A stretch of DNA of 64,000 bases, taken from NCBI RefSeq assembly GCF_036169555.1, contig NZ_CP108032.1:3906001-3970000 (forward strand). The letters run 5' to 3'. The DNA comes from Streptomyces sp. NBC_00306 (lineage in GTDB: Bacteria > Actinomycetota > Actinomycetes > Streptomycetales > Streptomycetaceae). This document shows, in pieces, positions 1 through 7,497 of the stretch (positions within the stretch are counted from its first letter, which is position 1; every line of letters starts with the position of its first letter). The position numbers and the translations under genes are program-made. Below the pieces are notes generated by a model that searched no databases, was not told the origin of the DNA, and saw nothing but the letters and a program-made list of their open reading frames with translations.

Positions 1-79
1 CGAAGACGTGGCCCGGCTCTCGCCACACAAGCACCGAAACGTGAACTGCCTGGGCCGGCACAGCTTCGCCGCCTCCCAG
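1..79 (+). pseudogene. C-terminal tail of a Tn3-family transposase (fragment, cut by window edge)
   Basis: Reading from base 2, the frame gives a run (EDVARLSPHKHRNVNCLGR then HSFAASQ) that resembles the conserved C-terminal end of actinobacterial Tn3-family transposases, which carry a LSP..H.N.LGRY.F motif. After about base 79 the frame continues without a plausible end of the family and soon reads antisense to the next gene, so the end looks lost or rearranged. The rest of the gene, if any, lies outside the window. The match is from memory of the family, so confidence is moderate. Confidence 0.45.
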
Positions 80-160
80 AGGACCATGCGAACAGGCACA
101 GGCAGAGATCAGCGGCGCCGGGCTTGGTCACGCGGCCCTGTTCGGGCGGGTGAACCGCCG

Positions 161-186
161 TGGGCGCCCCCGTGCGAGGGCGCCCA
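161..186 (-). terminator. Hairpin after the FAD oxidoreductase gene
   Basis: Perfect 9-bp arms (TGGGCGCCC and GGGCGCCCA) enclose an 8-nt loop. The hairpin sits 17 nt beyond the stop codon of the minus-strand oxidoreductase gene. There is no T run, which is normal for Streptomyces terminators. Confidence 0.55.
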
Positions 187-202
187 TGACCGAAAGCGTG
201 CG

Positions 203-1405
203 TCAGGCAGCCGTGACCGGCGCGCCCGCACCCGTCGGTTGCGGCAGTACCCGGCGGGGCCGGGTCGGGAGGCCGAGAAGGGGGTTGGCCACTCCCCAGG
301 CCGCTCCCTTGCAGATCAGTTCCTTGTAGACCGCGGCGAGCCGGCCGGTCAGGGCCGCGTTGACCGAGCGGTCGTCGGCCGTGACGTACTGGATCAGGCC
401 TTCCCTGCGGCCCAGCGAGATGCACTGGTTGAAGTAGCGGAGCGGCGTCTTCGGGAGCTTGCGGCCGGTCATGCGTGCCGCGATGGCATCGGCGGCCTGC
501 CATGCCATGGGGGTGCCCGTGGCGCACGACATCCGCAGCGGCTTGTCGGCGGGGCCCATCGCCATGGCCGCGTCGCCGACCGCGTACACGTCCGGGTGCG
601 AGACCGAGCGCATGGTCCCGTCGACCACGATCTGGCCCGCTTCCGTGACGTCCAGGGCGGTCGCCGCCGCGATCGGGTGGACCGCGAAGCCCGTGGTCCA
701 CACGGTGACCGCGGCCGGGACGGCCGTGCCGTCGGCGGTGGTGACGCGGTCGGCCTCGACCCCGGTGACGGCGGCGTGCTCGTGCACGGTGATGCCGAGC
801 TTGCCGAAGACCTTCCGCAGGTGGGTGCGGCCCTTGGGCGACAGCCAGTCACCGAGTTCGCCGCGGGCGGCGAGGGCGACGTCGAGGTCCGGGCGGGCCT
901 CGGCGATCTCGGTCGCGGCCTCCACGCCGGTGAGACCGCCGCCGACGACGACCACGGTCCCGCCTGCCTCCAGCCGGGCCAGGCGCTCGCGCAGCCGGAG
1001 TGCTCCCGGACGGCTCGCGATCTGGTGGGCGTGCTCGTCGGTGCCGGGGACGCCCTGGTCGTTCCAGGCGCTGCCGAGGGCGTAGACCAGGGTGTCGTAC
1101 GACAGCTCCTCGGCCGCGCCGTCGCCGTTCGCGCCGGCCACGGCGACGGTCTTGCGGTCGACATCGACGCCGGTGACCTTCGCGAGCTTCAGTTCGACAC
1201 CGGTGCCGGCGAACATCTCGCTGAACGGCCGGGCCTTGAGGTCCTGGCCGACCGCCAGCTGGTGGTTGCGGACCCGCTCGACGAAGTCGGACTCGGCGTT
1301 GACGAGGGTGATGGCGACGTCCTCGCGGTGCAGCCGCCTGGCGAGTCGCCCGGCGGCGATGGCTCCGCTGTACCCGGCTCCGAGGACGATGATGCGGTGC
1401 TGCAT
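203..1405 (-). CDS. FAD-dependent pyridine-nucleotide oxidoreductase (NDH-2-like)
   Basis: This 400-residue protein starts with a Rossmann FAD-binding motif (VLGAGYSGAIAAGRLA, residues 7-22) and has a second dinucleotide motif for NAD(P)H (VVVVGGGLTGVEAATEIAE, about residue 150). A C-terminal FAD motif (VYAVGDAA) follows. Length and order fit type II NADH dehydrogenase-like disulfide reductase-fold enzymes, which oxidise NAD(P)H and pass electrons to a quinone or other acceptor. It has no transmembrane segment. It lies 93 nt downstream of an ECF41 sigma factor gene on the same strand. ECF41 factors are known to sit beside carboxymuconolactone decarboxylase, oxidoreductase or epimerase (COE) genes that they control, so this is the likely target. 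A Crp-type palindrome lies 70-89 nt before its start. Confidence 0.9.
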   Translation of the reverse strand: MQHRIIVLGAGYSGAIAAGRLARRLHREDVAITLVNAESDFVERVRNHQLAVGQDLKARPFSEMFAGTGVELKLAKVTGVDVDRKTVAVAGANGDGAAEELSYDTLVYALGSAWNDQGVPGTDEHAHQIASRPGALRLRERLARLEAGGTVVVVGGGLTGVEAATEIAEARPDLDVALAARGELGDWLSPKGRTHLRKVFGKLGITVHEHAAVTGVEADRVTTADGTAVPAAVTVWTTGFAVHPIAAATALDVTEAGQIVVDGTMRSVSHPDVYAVGDAAMAMGPADKPLRMSCATGTPMAWQAADAIAARMTGRKLPKTPLRYFNQCISLGRREGLIQYVTADDRSVNAALTGRLAAVYKELICKGAAWGVANPLLGLPTRPRRVLPQPTGAGAPVTAA

Positions 1406-1474
1406 GTCAGGGCTCCTGTCTCGCGCGGTTTCGCCCCTTGAACCGGGCAGCCCGCCGATTCCTGACAGGAACCG

Positions 1475-1494
1475 GATGTGAAGCAGGTCACATC
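1475..1494. promoter_or_regulatory. Crp/Fnr-type palindrome upstream of the oxidoreductase gene
   Basis: GATGTGA and TCACATC form perfect 7-bp arms around a 6-nt spacer. The core TGTGA-N6-TCACA equals the classical Crp-family operator. It lies between the sigma factor stop and the oxidoreductase start. Streptomyces encode a Crp protein, but binding here is inferred. Confidence 0.55.
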
Positions 1495-1498
1495 GGGG

Positions 1499-2443
1499 TC
1501 AGAAGGCCGTGAACAGGGGTTCCCCGCGGTCGGCGGCCGCCCACCGCCGGGTCGCGCGGTCGAGCTTGTCGGGGTTGACCTGGTTGCGGAACGCGGCGAT
1601 GCCGTCGGCGCCGACCTCCACGCACATGATGCCGACCACCCGGCCGTCGACGACCGCCACGACCGCGGGGACGCCGTTGGCGGTCGCGGCGTAGACCCCG
1701 GGCGAGCCGCCGACCAGATTGCGCTTGGCCTTGCTCGGCTTGAACAGACCCCGCATGAACTTCGCGACCGCGAGAGCGCCCTCGAACGGAGTGGCCTTGG
1801 CCGGGACCTTGCCGCCGCCGTCGCCGACCGACACGGCGTCCTTGGTCAGCATCTTCACGAGCAGATCCGTCTGCCCGCTCGTGGCGGCCGCGAGGAACTC
1901 CTCGACGATCCGCCGGGCCGCTTCCTCGTCGATCTCGGTACGGGACCTGCCCTGCGCCACGTGCTTCTTGGCGCGGTGGAAGATCTGCTGGCAGGCGGCC
2001 TCGGTGAGGTCGAGGATCTCGGCGATCTCCCGGTGCGGGTAGTCGAAGGCCGTCCGCAGCACGTACACCGCGCGCTCGTTGGGAGTCAGGCGCTCCAGCA
2101 GGGTGAGGACCGCGTACGAGACCGACTCACGCTGTTCGGCGGTGTCCGCCGGGCCGAGCATCGGGTCTCCGGCGAGCAGCGGCTCGGGGAGCCACTGCCC
2201 CACATAGGTCTCGCGGCGCGCACGGGCCGAGGTGAGCTCGTTGAGGCACAGGTTGGTGAGGACCTTCGTCAGCCAGGCCTCGGGGACCTCGATGCGGTCC
2301 ACGTCGGCGGCCTGCCAGCGCAGGAACGTGTCCTGCACGGCGTCCTCGGCCTCGCTCGCGGAGCCGAGGAGGCGGTAGGCGATGGCCTCCAGGCGCGGCC
2401 TGGAGGCCTCGAACCGGTCGACGGCGTTCCTGGTCAGGGCCAT
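1499..2443 (-). CDS. sigJ: ECF41-family sigma factor (SigJ type) with SnoaL-like C-terminal domain
   Basis: The 314-residue protein has sigma region 2 (RLEAIAYRLLGSASEAEDAVQDTFLRWQ split over about residues 17-44), region 4 (PHREIAEILDLTEAACQQIFHRAKK, about 140-165) and a C-terminal SnoaL-like extension. The extension holds both hallmark ECF41 motifs, DGGGK and NPDKL. In ECF41 factors this extension replaces a classical anti-sigma factor and tunes activity. The chosen ATG at 2443 is preceded by a good -10 box (TAGGAT, 2456-2451) ending 7 nt upstream and no Shine-Dalgarno sequence, so the transcript is probably leaderless. A longer open frame upstream is low-complexity and unlikely to be coding. 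The downstream FAD oxidoreductase is the expected COE-type partner. The symbol follows mycobacterial SigJ homology. Confidence 0.88.
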   Translation of the reverse strand: MALTRNAVDRFEASRPRLEAIAYRLLGSASEAEDAVQDTFLRWQAADVDRIEVPEAWLTKVLTNLCLNELTSARARRETYVGQWLPEPLLAGDPMLGPADTAEQRESVSYAVLTLLERLTPNERAVYVLRTAFDYPHREIAEILDLTEAACQQIFHRAKKHVAQGRSRTEIDEEAARRIVEEFLAAATSGQTDLLVKMLTKDAVSVGDGGGKVPAKATPFEGALAVAKFMRGLFKPSKAKRNLVGGSPGVYAATANGVPAVVAVVDGRVVGIMCVEVGADGIAAFRNQVNPDKLDRATRRWAAADRGEPLFTAF

Positions 2444-2691
2444 GGCCCGGATCCTAACTCCCGCCGTGCCCGCCGGCCGCCGCATTCCGCGACGAACCGG
2501 CCACCCGCCGGACGCCGACGACCGGCTCCCGGCGGCTGACCCCGGCGGCCGGCCCCCGACGACCGACCGCCGACGGTCGTCCGTCGCGGGCGGACCCGGA
2601 CCGCTGACCGTCGCGGCGGCCGATGACTTCGGTGGGGAAACGCGGTCAGTACTGAGCAGGCACAGGAGAACGGAATCGAGGAGGACCTCCC

Positions 2692-3237
2692 ATGACACGG
2701 ATCGAGCCGATCACCGAGGTGATCCCCCGCCGGGGCAGGGGCACACAACCCGACGGAGGCGCGGAACTTCCCCCGGCCGACTGGGAGATGGTGTCGGGTG
2801 AGCTGCGGAAGGGTTCCGCCACGTCCTGGCTGGCGACCGTGGGCCGCGACGGGTCGCCGCACGTCCGGCCGGTGTTCGCGGCGTGGACGGGGTCGTCCTT
2901 CGTCGTCGCCTCGAAGCACGACGCGGTCAAGAGCCGGAACATGCGCGCGGACGGACGCGCCACGATCACCACCGACATCGGACTCCTGCATGTCGTGGTG
3001 GAGGGGCTGATCCGGCGGGTGACGGACCGCGAGCGGCTGCAGTTGGCGTCGCGGACGATGCAGGAGGTGTTCGCCTGGCCGACGGAGGTCGTCGGCGAAG
3101 AACTCGACGCCGAGTACGGGGCGCCCACCTCCGGAGGACCGCCGTACGAGGTCTACGAGATGCATCCTCTGAAGGCGTTCGGATTCCCGACGCAGGACAC
3201 CTTCGAGCCCACGCGGTGGACTTTTCCTCCCCGTTGA
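2692..3237 (+). CDS. Pyridoxamine 5'-phosphate oxidase-family flavin/F420-type protein
   Basis: This 181-residue protein has the split beta-barrel pattern of the PNPOx-like superfamily. It shows a strand with WLATVGRDGSPHVRPV (about 43-58), then FVVASKHDAVKSRNMRADGRATIT (about 70-93), where flavin or F420 phosphate contacts usually lie. The family includes FMN- or F420-dependent reductases, and the cofactor cannot be told from the sequence. An ideal ribosome binding site (GGAGG) precedes the ATG. The gene is divergent from sigJ across 248 nt in which I see no clear operator apart from the sigJ -10 box. Confidence 0.8.
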   Translation: MTRIEPITEVIPRRGRGTQPDGGAELPPADWEMVSGELRKGSATSWLATVGRDGSPHVRPVFAAWTGSSFVVASKHDAVKSRNMRADGRATITTDIGLLHVVVEGLIRRVTDRERLQLASRTMQEVFAWPTEVVGEELDAEYGAPTSGGPPYEVYEMHPLKAFGFPTQDTFEPTRWTFPPR

Positions 3238-3289
3238 GCGTGTCAGCGGGGTGCGCCCTCGGCGGATGGCGCGAAGGAGAATCGGTCGA

Positions 3290-3331
3290 CGACGATCAGT
3301 CGGCGACGGTCAGTGGGCGACAGTCAGTCGG
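3290..3331. repeat. Three 14-bp degenerate tandem units
   Basis: Three units of the type CGACGATCAGTCGG lie head to tail, differing at one or two bases each. The last unit overlaps the stop codon of the minus-strand DUF2267 gene. Confidence 0.7.
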
Positions 3332-3698
3332 CGATCGGCTGGGAGAAGTCGGATCCGAGCTGCGACATCAGATGCCCGAACTCCTTCTCGCTGATCGCCT
3401 CACGAAGGGTGCCGAGCACCGCACGGACGCCGCTGTCGGCCTCGTCCGTCCTGAGCACGTTGCGCTCGGCCACACGCCGCACGGTCTCCGCGTAGTCGAA
3501 AACCTCGATGTGGGGGGTGGCACCGCGTCGGACCGACTCCGCCAGACCTTCGGGGAGCTCCGGCATCAGGTTCCGGGTCTCGCCGGAACTCAGCCGATGG
3601 GCCAGCGTCTCCAGCGTCGCGCGGGTCAGATCGGCCGACTCCTGCCGCGACAGGCCCGTGCGCTCCGAGACCGCCTGGATGAATGCCCTCTCTTCCAC
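3324..3698 (-). CDS. DUF2267 family protein
   Basis: The 124-residue product (starting VEERAFIQAV and containing LTRATLETLAHRLSSGE) fits DUF2267, a small all-helical family common in actinomycetes and often found near stress genes. No enzymatic motif is visible. GTG at 3698 is chosen because AGGAGA lies 5 nt upstream; a longer open frame to 3848 is Arg/Pro-rich and lacks a ribosome binding site. Function is unknown. Its setting, between a PNPOx-like protein and a carboxymuconolactone decarboxylase-like protein, suggests oxidative or envelope stress. Confidence 0.8.
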   Translation of the reverse strand: MEERAFIQAVSERTGLSRQESADLTRATLETLAHRLSSGETRNLMPELPEGLAESVRRGATPHIEVFDYAETVRRVAERNVLRTDEADSGVRAVLGTLREAISEKEFGHLMSQLGSDFSQPIAD

Positions 3699-4040
3699 GC
3701 GCTGTCTCCTTTGCCGGCGTGCCGGTGCCGCTGCCCTTCCCGTTCGACGACGGTGGAGCGGCCCTGAATCCAGCCTGACACGCGGCTGCCGGGCCCGCGC
3801 GGGCAGGGAGCCGCACCCCCGCGGCCGGAGCCCGCCGCGGCGTATCACGTGCCATGCGCACGGCGCGGATGAGTTCTAGGGTTGAAGGGAATCCCGACGC
3901 TCGCGCCCACCGAATCGACATCGGCATCGGACCGGATCCGACGTCGAATCCGACCTCTGACAGCGGACATTCGCTCCTTCCGCCGCGCTTTCCTCCGTCG
4001 GGACACACATTCACGGGACACACATTCAGGAGGGACAGAA
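3699..4040. other. Divergent intergenic region, 342 nt
   Basis: No gene is supported here. It holds the divergent promoters of the DUF2267 and carboxymuconolactone decarboxylase-like genes, with ATCGACATC/ATCCGACGTC-like short repeats at about 3915-3955 and a perfect 15-bp tandem duplication at its right end. Confidence 0.6.
3999..4028. repeat. Perfect 15-bp tandem duplication upstream of a start codon
   Basis: CGGGACACACATTCA occurs twice in direct tandem (3999-4013 and 4014-4028), ending where the AGGAGG-type ribosome binding site of the next gene begins. Confidence 0.9.
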
Positions 4041-4367
4041 ATGTCCACTGCATCGGAAACCCCTGTCCTGGACACCCTCGCCGCCATGACCATCGATTCC
4101 GTCGAACGCTGCGGACTGCCCCCGGACATGCTCCTGCTGACCCGCATCGCGGCCCTCGCAGCCTCCGATGCCCCGCCGATCTCCTATGCGGCCCACATCG
4201 ACCCGGCTCTCAGGACCGGTATCACCGCCGAACAGTTGCAGGACGTCCTCGTCGCCATCGCACCCATCGTGGGCACGGCCCGTGTGATGACGGCGGCAGG
4301 AAACCTCACCGCGGCACTCGGCATCGCCATCGCCGTTGCCGACGCGGAGATCCAGGCCCAGGGCTGA
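4041..4367 (+). CDS. Carboxymuconolactone decarboxylase-family protein
   Basis: The 108-residue helical protein contains the family pattern of a dispersed helical bundle (SVERCGLPPDMLLLTRIAAL, then AEQLQDVLVAIAPIVG near residues 72-87). Family members include AhpD-like peroxidase partners and gamma-carboxymuconolactone decarboxylases. The CxxC pair of AhpD is absent, since only one Cys is seen, so a peroxidase-reductase role is not supported. ATG at 4041 has AGGAGGGA 6 nt upstream. ECF41 sigma factors often control genes of this family, and sigJ lies 1.6 kb away, so co-regulation is possible. Confidence 0.8.
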   Translation: MSTASETPVLDTLAAMTIDSVERCGLPPDMLLLTRIAALAASDAPPISYAAHIDPALRTGITAEQLQDVLVAIAPIVGTARVMTAAGNLTAALGIAIAVADAEIQAQG

Positions 4368-4415
4368 GAACGGACGCCCCGGCCGGGGTGTCGCAGGCCT
4401 CGCGCCCCGCACGGC

Positions 4416-4446
4416 GCGGCCCCCGCCCGAGAAGGGCGGGGGCCGC
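4416..4446. terminator. Bidirectional hairpin between convergent genes
   Basis: Perfect 13-bp GC-only arms (GCGGCCCCCGCCC and its complement) enclose a 5-nt loop. It serves the plus-strand decarboxylase-like gene and the minus-strand GlsB gene. Confidence 0.85.
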
Positions 4447-4467
4447 TTGCGCGTCCGCTGTGCGAGG

Positions 4468-4746
4468 TCAGGCGTGCCGGTGCGAGCGGCGGTTGCCCGT
4501 GATGAGGCGGTAGAGGACGAGCAGGATGAGCGAGCCCACGACGGCCGCGACCCACGTGGAGAGATCGAAGAAGCCGTCGATGGAGTCGACGCCGAAGATG
4601 ACCTTGCCGAGCCAGCCTCCGAGAAGGCCGCCGGCGATGCCGATGAGCATCGTGATGATGATGCCGCCGGGGTCCTTGCCAGGCATCAGAGCCTTGGCGA
4701 TCATGCCGGCGAGCAAACCGATGAGTATCCAGGCGATGATGCCCAT
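4468..4746 (-). CDS. GlsB/YeaQ/YmgE family membrane stress protein
   Basis: The 92-residue protein has three hydrophobic segments: WILIGLLAGMIAKAL, IIITMLIGIAGGLLGGWLG, and AAVVGSLILLVLYRL. These are rich in small-residue GxxxG patterns typical of the transglycosylase-associated (YeaQ/GlsB) family of small inner-membrane proteins linked to general stress responses. The conserved MPGKDPGG loop (about residues 23-30) is present. The precise biochemical role of the family is not established. Confidence 0.88.
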   Translation of the reverse strand: MGIIAWILIGLLAGMIAKALMPGKDPGGIIITMLIGIAGGLLGGWLGKVIFGVDSIDGFFDLSTWVAAVVGSLILLVLYRLITGNRRSHRHA

Positions 4747-5129
4747 GTGTGATCCCCTGCCCCTCGAAGTAATTCACTGTTCGATTACCGCGTGCGCCGA
4801 GAATGGCGATTCAAACCTCGCCGACTCATGAGCGGGCGGGGTGACTCCGTTTTCACGGCCGGGTGCCCGGCAAAAGGGCCCGGCGGCCCCCCGGATCCGT
4901 ACCGGCCCGCCCTCCTCGGTCCGTGACTGCCGTCGGTCGGCGACCCGGCCGGACACGGCGCGGTGCTCGCCTCTCGTACGCCGCTCGTACGCCGCTCGTA
5001 CGGCTCTCGTACGGCTCTCGTACGGCGCTCCTACGACGCCGGCGTCCCGCGCTGTCGCACATCGGCTGACCTGCGCGCTCGCACCCCGCCCGCACCCACC
5101 GGCCCGTGACGCACCGGCCGGGCCGTGGA
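4747..5129. other. Intergenic region between glsB and the sigK promoter
   Basis: No protein-coding gene is supported. The stretch holds the glsB promoter side and, at 4973-5038, an 11-bp tandem repeat array built on CGTACG palindromes. Confidence 0.6.
4973..5038. repeat. Six 11-bp tandem repeats (CTCGTACGSCK type)
   Basis: Six consecutive 11-bp units: CTCGTACGCCG twice, CTCGTACGGCT twice, CTCGTACGGCG, then CTCCTACGACG. Five carry the palindrome CGTACG. An 11-bp period places each unit on nearly the same helical face, about 90 bp upstream of the sigK promoter. Confidence 0.9.
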
Positions 5130-5157
5130 CCAATCCCTCTTCGCTCCGGTGACGAAC
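5130..5157 (+). promoter_or_regulatory. Putative SigK-dependent promoter of sigK
   Basis: CCAATCC, 15 nt, then ACGAAC. The mycobacterial SigK promoter is CCATCC-N16/17-CCGAAT, so both boxes resemble it. A second copy of the pair lies before the molybdopterin oxidoreductase gene. Autoregulation is inferred from the match. Confidence 0.7.
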
Positions 5158-5242
5158 CAGTAATGACCAGCAATGACATAGACCGCGAAAACGTCCCATG
5201 AGCCATCCACGGCACCATCGAGCAGGTCAGTGAGGAATCCAG

Positions 5243-5833
5243 GTGCAATCCGCCGACCGCGGACAGGGAACCGGGCAGCCGTCGACACAGCGCGATCTCG
5301 ACGCGCTGATGATCCGGACAGCCCAAGGAGATCATGACGCGTTCGCCCGGGTGTACGACCTGGTCAGCGCGCCCGTCATGGGAATGGTGCGCCAGGTACT
5401 GCGGAATCCGGCCCAGTCCGAGGAGGTGACCCAGGACGTGCTCGTCGAGGTGTGGCGGACCGCGGCCCGGTTCGAGCCCGAACGCGGCAGCGCGAAGAAC
5501 TGGATCATGACCCTGGCCCACCGCCGGGCGGTGGACCGGGTGCGAGCCGTGCAGGCGAGCGTCGACCGCGAGTACAAGGCGGCGCTGCTGGACCGGACCA
5601 CCCCCTTCGACGAGGTGACGGAACACGTCGAGACGCGTCTGGAGTGGCAGCAGGTACGCCGCTGCGTACGGACTCTCACGGACATCCAGCGAGAGGCCGT
5701 CACCCTCGCCTACTACAAGGGGCTGACCTACAAGCAGGTGGCCGAGGCGCTCTCGCTCCCTCTGGGCACGGTCAAGACCCGGCTGAGGGACGGGCTCATC
5801 CGCCTGCGCGACTGCCTGGGGGTGACGGCATGA
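5243..5833 (+). CDS. sigK: ECF RNA polymerase sigma factor SigK
   Basis: The 196-residue protein has sigma region 2 (DHDAFARVYDLVSAPVMGMV and PAQSEEVTQDVLVEVWR, residues about 30-75) and region 4 (YYKGLTYKQVAEALSLPLGTVKTR, about 155-178), with no extra C-terminal domain. It is followed at once by a zinc-finger-like membrane anti-sigma gene with a 4-nt ATGA overlap, the classical SigK-RskA arrangement. GTG at 5243 is chosen because GAGGAA lies just upstream. In mycobacteria SigK drives the fasciclin-like antigens MPT70 and MPT83; here a fasciclin lipoprotein gene lies just beyond rskA on the other strand. Confidence 0.93.
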   Translation: MQSADRGQGTGQPSTQRDLDALMIRTAQGDHDAFARVYDLVSAPVMGMVRQVLRNPAQSEEVTQDVLVEVWRTAARFEPERGSAKNWIMTLAHRRAVDRVRAVQASVDREYKAALLDRTTPFDEVTEHVETRLEWQQVRRCVRTLTDIQREAVTLAYYKGLTYKQVAEALSLPLGTVKTRLRDGLIRLRDCLGVTA

Positions 5834-6570
5834 CCACGGCCGACCTGCACACGGCCACCGGCGCCTATGTGCTGCACGCACTGCCCGAGGACGAACGGGC
5901 GGCCTTCGAGACGCACCTGGCCGCCTGCGAGGCATGCCGGCAGGAGGTCGCCGAGCTCCGGGCCACGGCCGCCCGGCTGGGTCTGGCCGTCGCCGTCACG
6001 CCTCCCGACGCGATGAGGGACAGCGTGCTGCGGCGCACGGCGGGCACCCGTCAGGAGTTCAAGCTGCTGACGAGCGAACGGATGCGACGGCCCGCCCAGC
6101 GGCTCCCCCGCCTCGTCATGGCGGCCTGCGTGGCGGCCGCGGCGGCCTTCGGCGGCATCGCCGTGTGGCAGCACGAGGAGGCGGACAGCGCACGGACCGC
6201 GGCGCGCCAGGCCGAGGAACGGGAGGCGAGTGTCGCGGATGTGCTGGCGGCACCCGACGCCCGCCTTCAGACGCGTGCCCTGTCCGGCGGGGCCACCGCC
6301 ACGGTCGCCGTCTCGCGCAGCGAGGACGCCGCGGCGCTGGTCGTCGCGGGACTGCCGGAACTGCCGGCGGACAAGGTGTACGAAGCCTGGTACGCCGGGA
6401 GCGGCAATCCGCGTCCGGCCGGACTGCTGCAGAGCGCGTCGGGCAGGCAACTCACCCTGCTCGACGGACCGGTGGGCGACGCGACCGCCGTGGCGGTCAC
6501 CGTCGAGCCGGCCGGGGGCTCTCCGCAGCCCACGACCGTGCCGCTCGGCGCGATCACCCTCCCCGCCTGA
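5830..6570 (+). CDS. rskA: Membrane anti-sigma-K factor RskA
   Basis: The 246-residue protein has an N-terminal anti-sigma domain (TGAYVLHALPEDERAAFETH then CEACRQE, residues 9-40). One transmembrane helix follows (LVMAACVAAAAAFGGIAVW, about 96-114), then an extracytoplasmic RskA domain (about 150-246, with ADKVYEAWYAG). It should bind SigK at the membrane and release it after regulated proteolysis, as for mycobacterial RskA. The extracytoplasmic domain is the presumed sensor of redox or envelope state. ATG overlaps the sigK stop (ATGA), which implies translational coupling. Confidence 0.92.
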   Translation: MTTADLHTATGAYVLHALPEDERAAFETHLAACEACRQEVAELRATAARLGLAVAVTPPDAMRDSVLRRTAGTRQEFKLLTSERMRRPAQRLPRLVMAACVAAAAAFGGIAVWQHEEADSARTAARQAEEREASVADVLAAPDARLQTRALSGGATATVAVSRSEDAAALVVAGLPELPADKVYEAWYAGSGNPRPAGLLQSASGRQLTLLDGPVGDATAVAVTVEPAGGSPQPTTVPLGAITLPA

Positions 6571-6590
6571 GCCGGGGCCGGACAGCAGTA

Positions 6591-6631
6591 CACGCGGCGG
6601 GCACCGGGACAGTCCCGGTGCCCGCCGCGTG
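6591..6631. terminator. Bidirectional terminator between rskA and the fasciclin gene
   Basis: A perfect hairpin with 19-bp arms (CACGCGGCGGGCACCGGGA and complement) and a 3-nt CAG loop lies between convergent genes. Confidence 0.92.
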
Positions 6632-6764
6632 CGTACGGGTGGACGATGCCGGTCGACCGGTCGTCACGCTCACCGCCGGGCGCCCCCGGCCCCACCGCAA
6701 CGCGCCGGGGCGACCCCTCAGAGGCCGCCCCGGTCGCTTCCGCCTGCCCCGTGGGCAGTTGCCG

Positions 6765-7412
6765 CTACTTCGGCATCAGTACGGTGTCCACGATGTAGAC
6801 CGTGGCGTTGGCGGTGGGCACATTGCCGCAGACCACGTTCGAGGCGTCGTTCACCTTGTACGCCTCTCCCGAGCCGGCCGTCGTGAGCCGGGTCTTCTCG
6901 AGGGTGGCGTAGGAACCGCTATCGAGCTGCTGCGGAGTGAGCTTCTGGCCCACGACGTGATAGGTCAGGATCTTGGTGAGCATCGCCTTGTCGGCGAGGA
7001 CCTTGTCCAGGTCGGCCTTCGGGATCTTGGCGAAGGCGTCGTTGGTCGGGGCGAACACCGTGATGTTCTCGGCGTTGTTGAGGGTGTCGACCAGACCCGC
7101 CTTCTTCACCGCGGCCACCAGGGTGGACAGCGCCGGGTTGTTGGAGGCGGCGGTCGCGACCGGGTCCTTGGCCATGCCGTCGAAGCTGCCCGCCCCGTCC
7201 TTCGGCACCGACGCGCAGGCAGGGCCGAACGGGCCGTCCGCCGTGGCGGCGTCGTCGGCGGGCATCGACTTCTCCGTCGACGGAGCCGCCGTGGACGCCT
7301 TGTCGGAGGCGGATCCGGAGCTGTCGTCGCCGCCGCAGGCGGTCAGGGTCAGAGGCAGGGCCGCGGCGGCGGCCACGGCGACGGCGGCACGACGGAAGCG
7401 CAGAGCGTTCAT
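6765..7412 (-). CDS. Fasciclin-domain (FAS1) lipoprotein, MPT70/MPT83-like
   Basis: The 215-residue protein begins with a lipoprotein signal and lipobox (LPLTLTAC, Cys near residue 26), then a Ser/Ala-rich spacer. One FAS1 domain fills about residues 75-215, with the family motifs NITVFAPTNDAF and ILTYHVVGQKL. It should be anchored outside the membrane. Its closest functional analogues are the mycobacterial MPT70 and MPT83 proteins, which belong to the SigK regulon. It lies 85 nt after the molybdopterin oxidoreductase gene on the same strand, so both may be transcribed from the SigK-like promoter upstream of that gene. GGAGAC precedes the ATG. Confidence 0.92.
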   Translation of the reverse strand: MNALRFRRAAVAVAAAAALPLTLTACGGDDSSGSASDKASTAAPSTEKSMPADDAATADGPFGPACASVPKDGAGSFDGMAKDPVATAASNNPALSTLVAAVKKAGLVDTLNNAENITVFAPTNDAFAKIPKADLDKVLADKAMLTKILTYHVVGQKLTPQQLDSGSYATLEKTRLTTAGSGEAYKVNDASNVVCGNVPTANATVYIVDTVLMPK

Positions 7413-7497
7413 GATGTCTCCTTGAGTGTTCGCATAGTGACGTTGTGTCACCAACGGAGGGGTTGAGGAACCTGGGGGCAGGCCCGGGGGTGCCGGT

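Noticed and set aside
8..1441. 477-residue plus-strand open frame across the FAD oxidoreductase gene
   Set aside because: It is the antisense shadow of a clear oxidoreductase gene; its protein is Arg/Gly/Asp-rich without any domain. Only its first 24 codons look like a transposase tail.
4973..5038. CRISPR array
   Set aside because: Units of 11 bp with no unique spacers and no cas genes; it is a simple tandem repeat. No CRISPR array was found elsewhere.
7413..7497. Separate SigK promoter for the fasciclin gene (GCGAAC seen at -20)
   Set aside because: Only a weak -10-like box and no CCAATCC at the right distance; co-transcription with the oxidoreductase gene is simpler.
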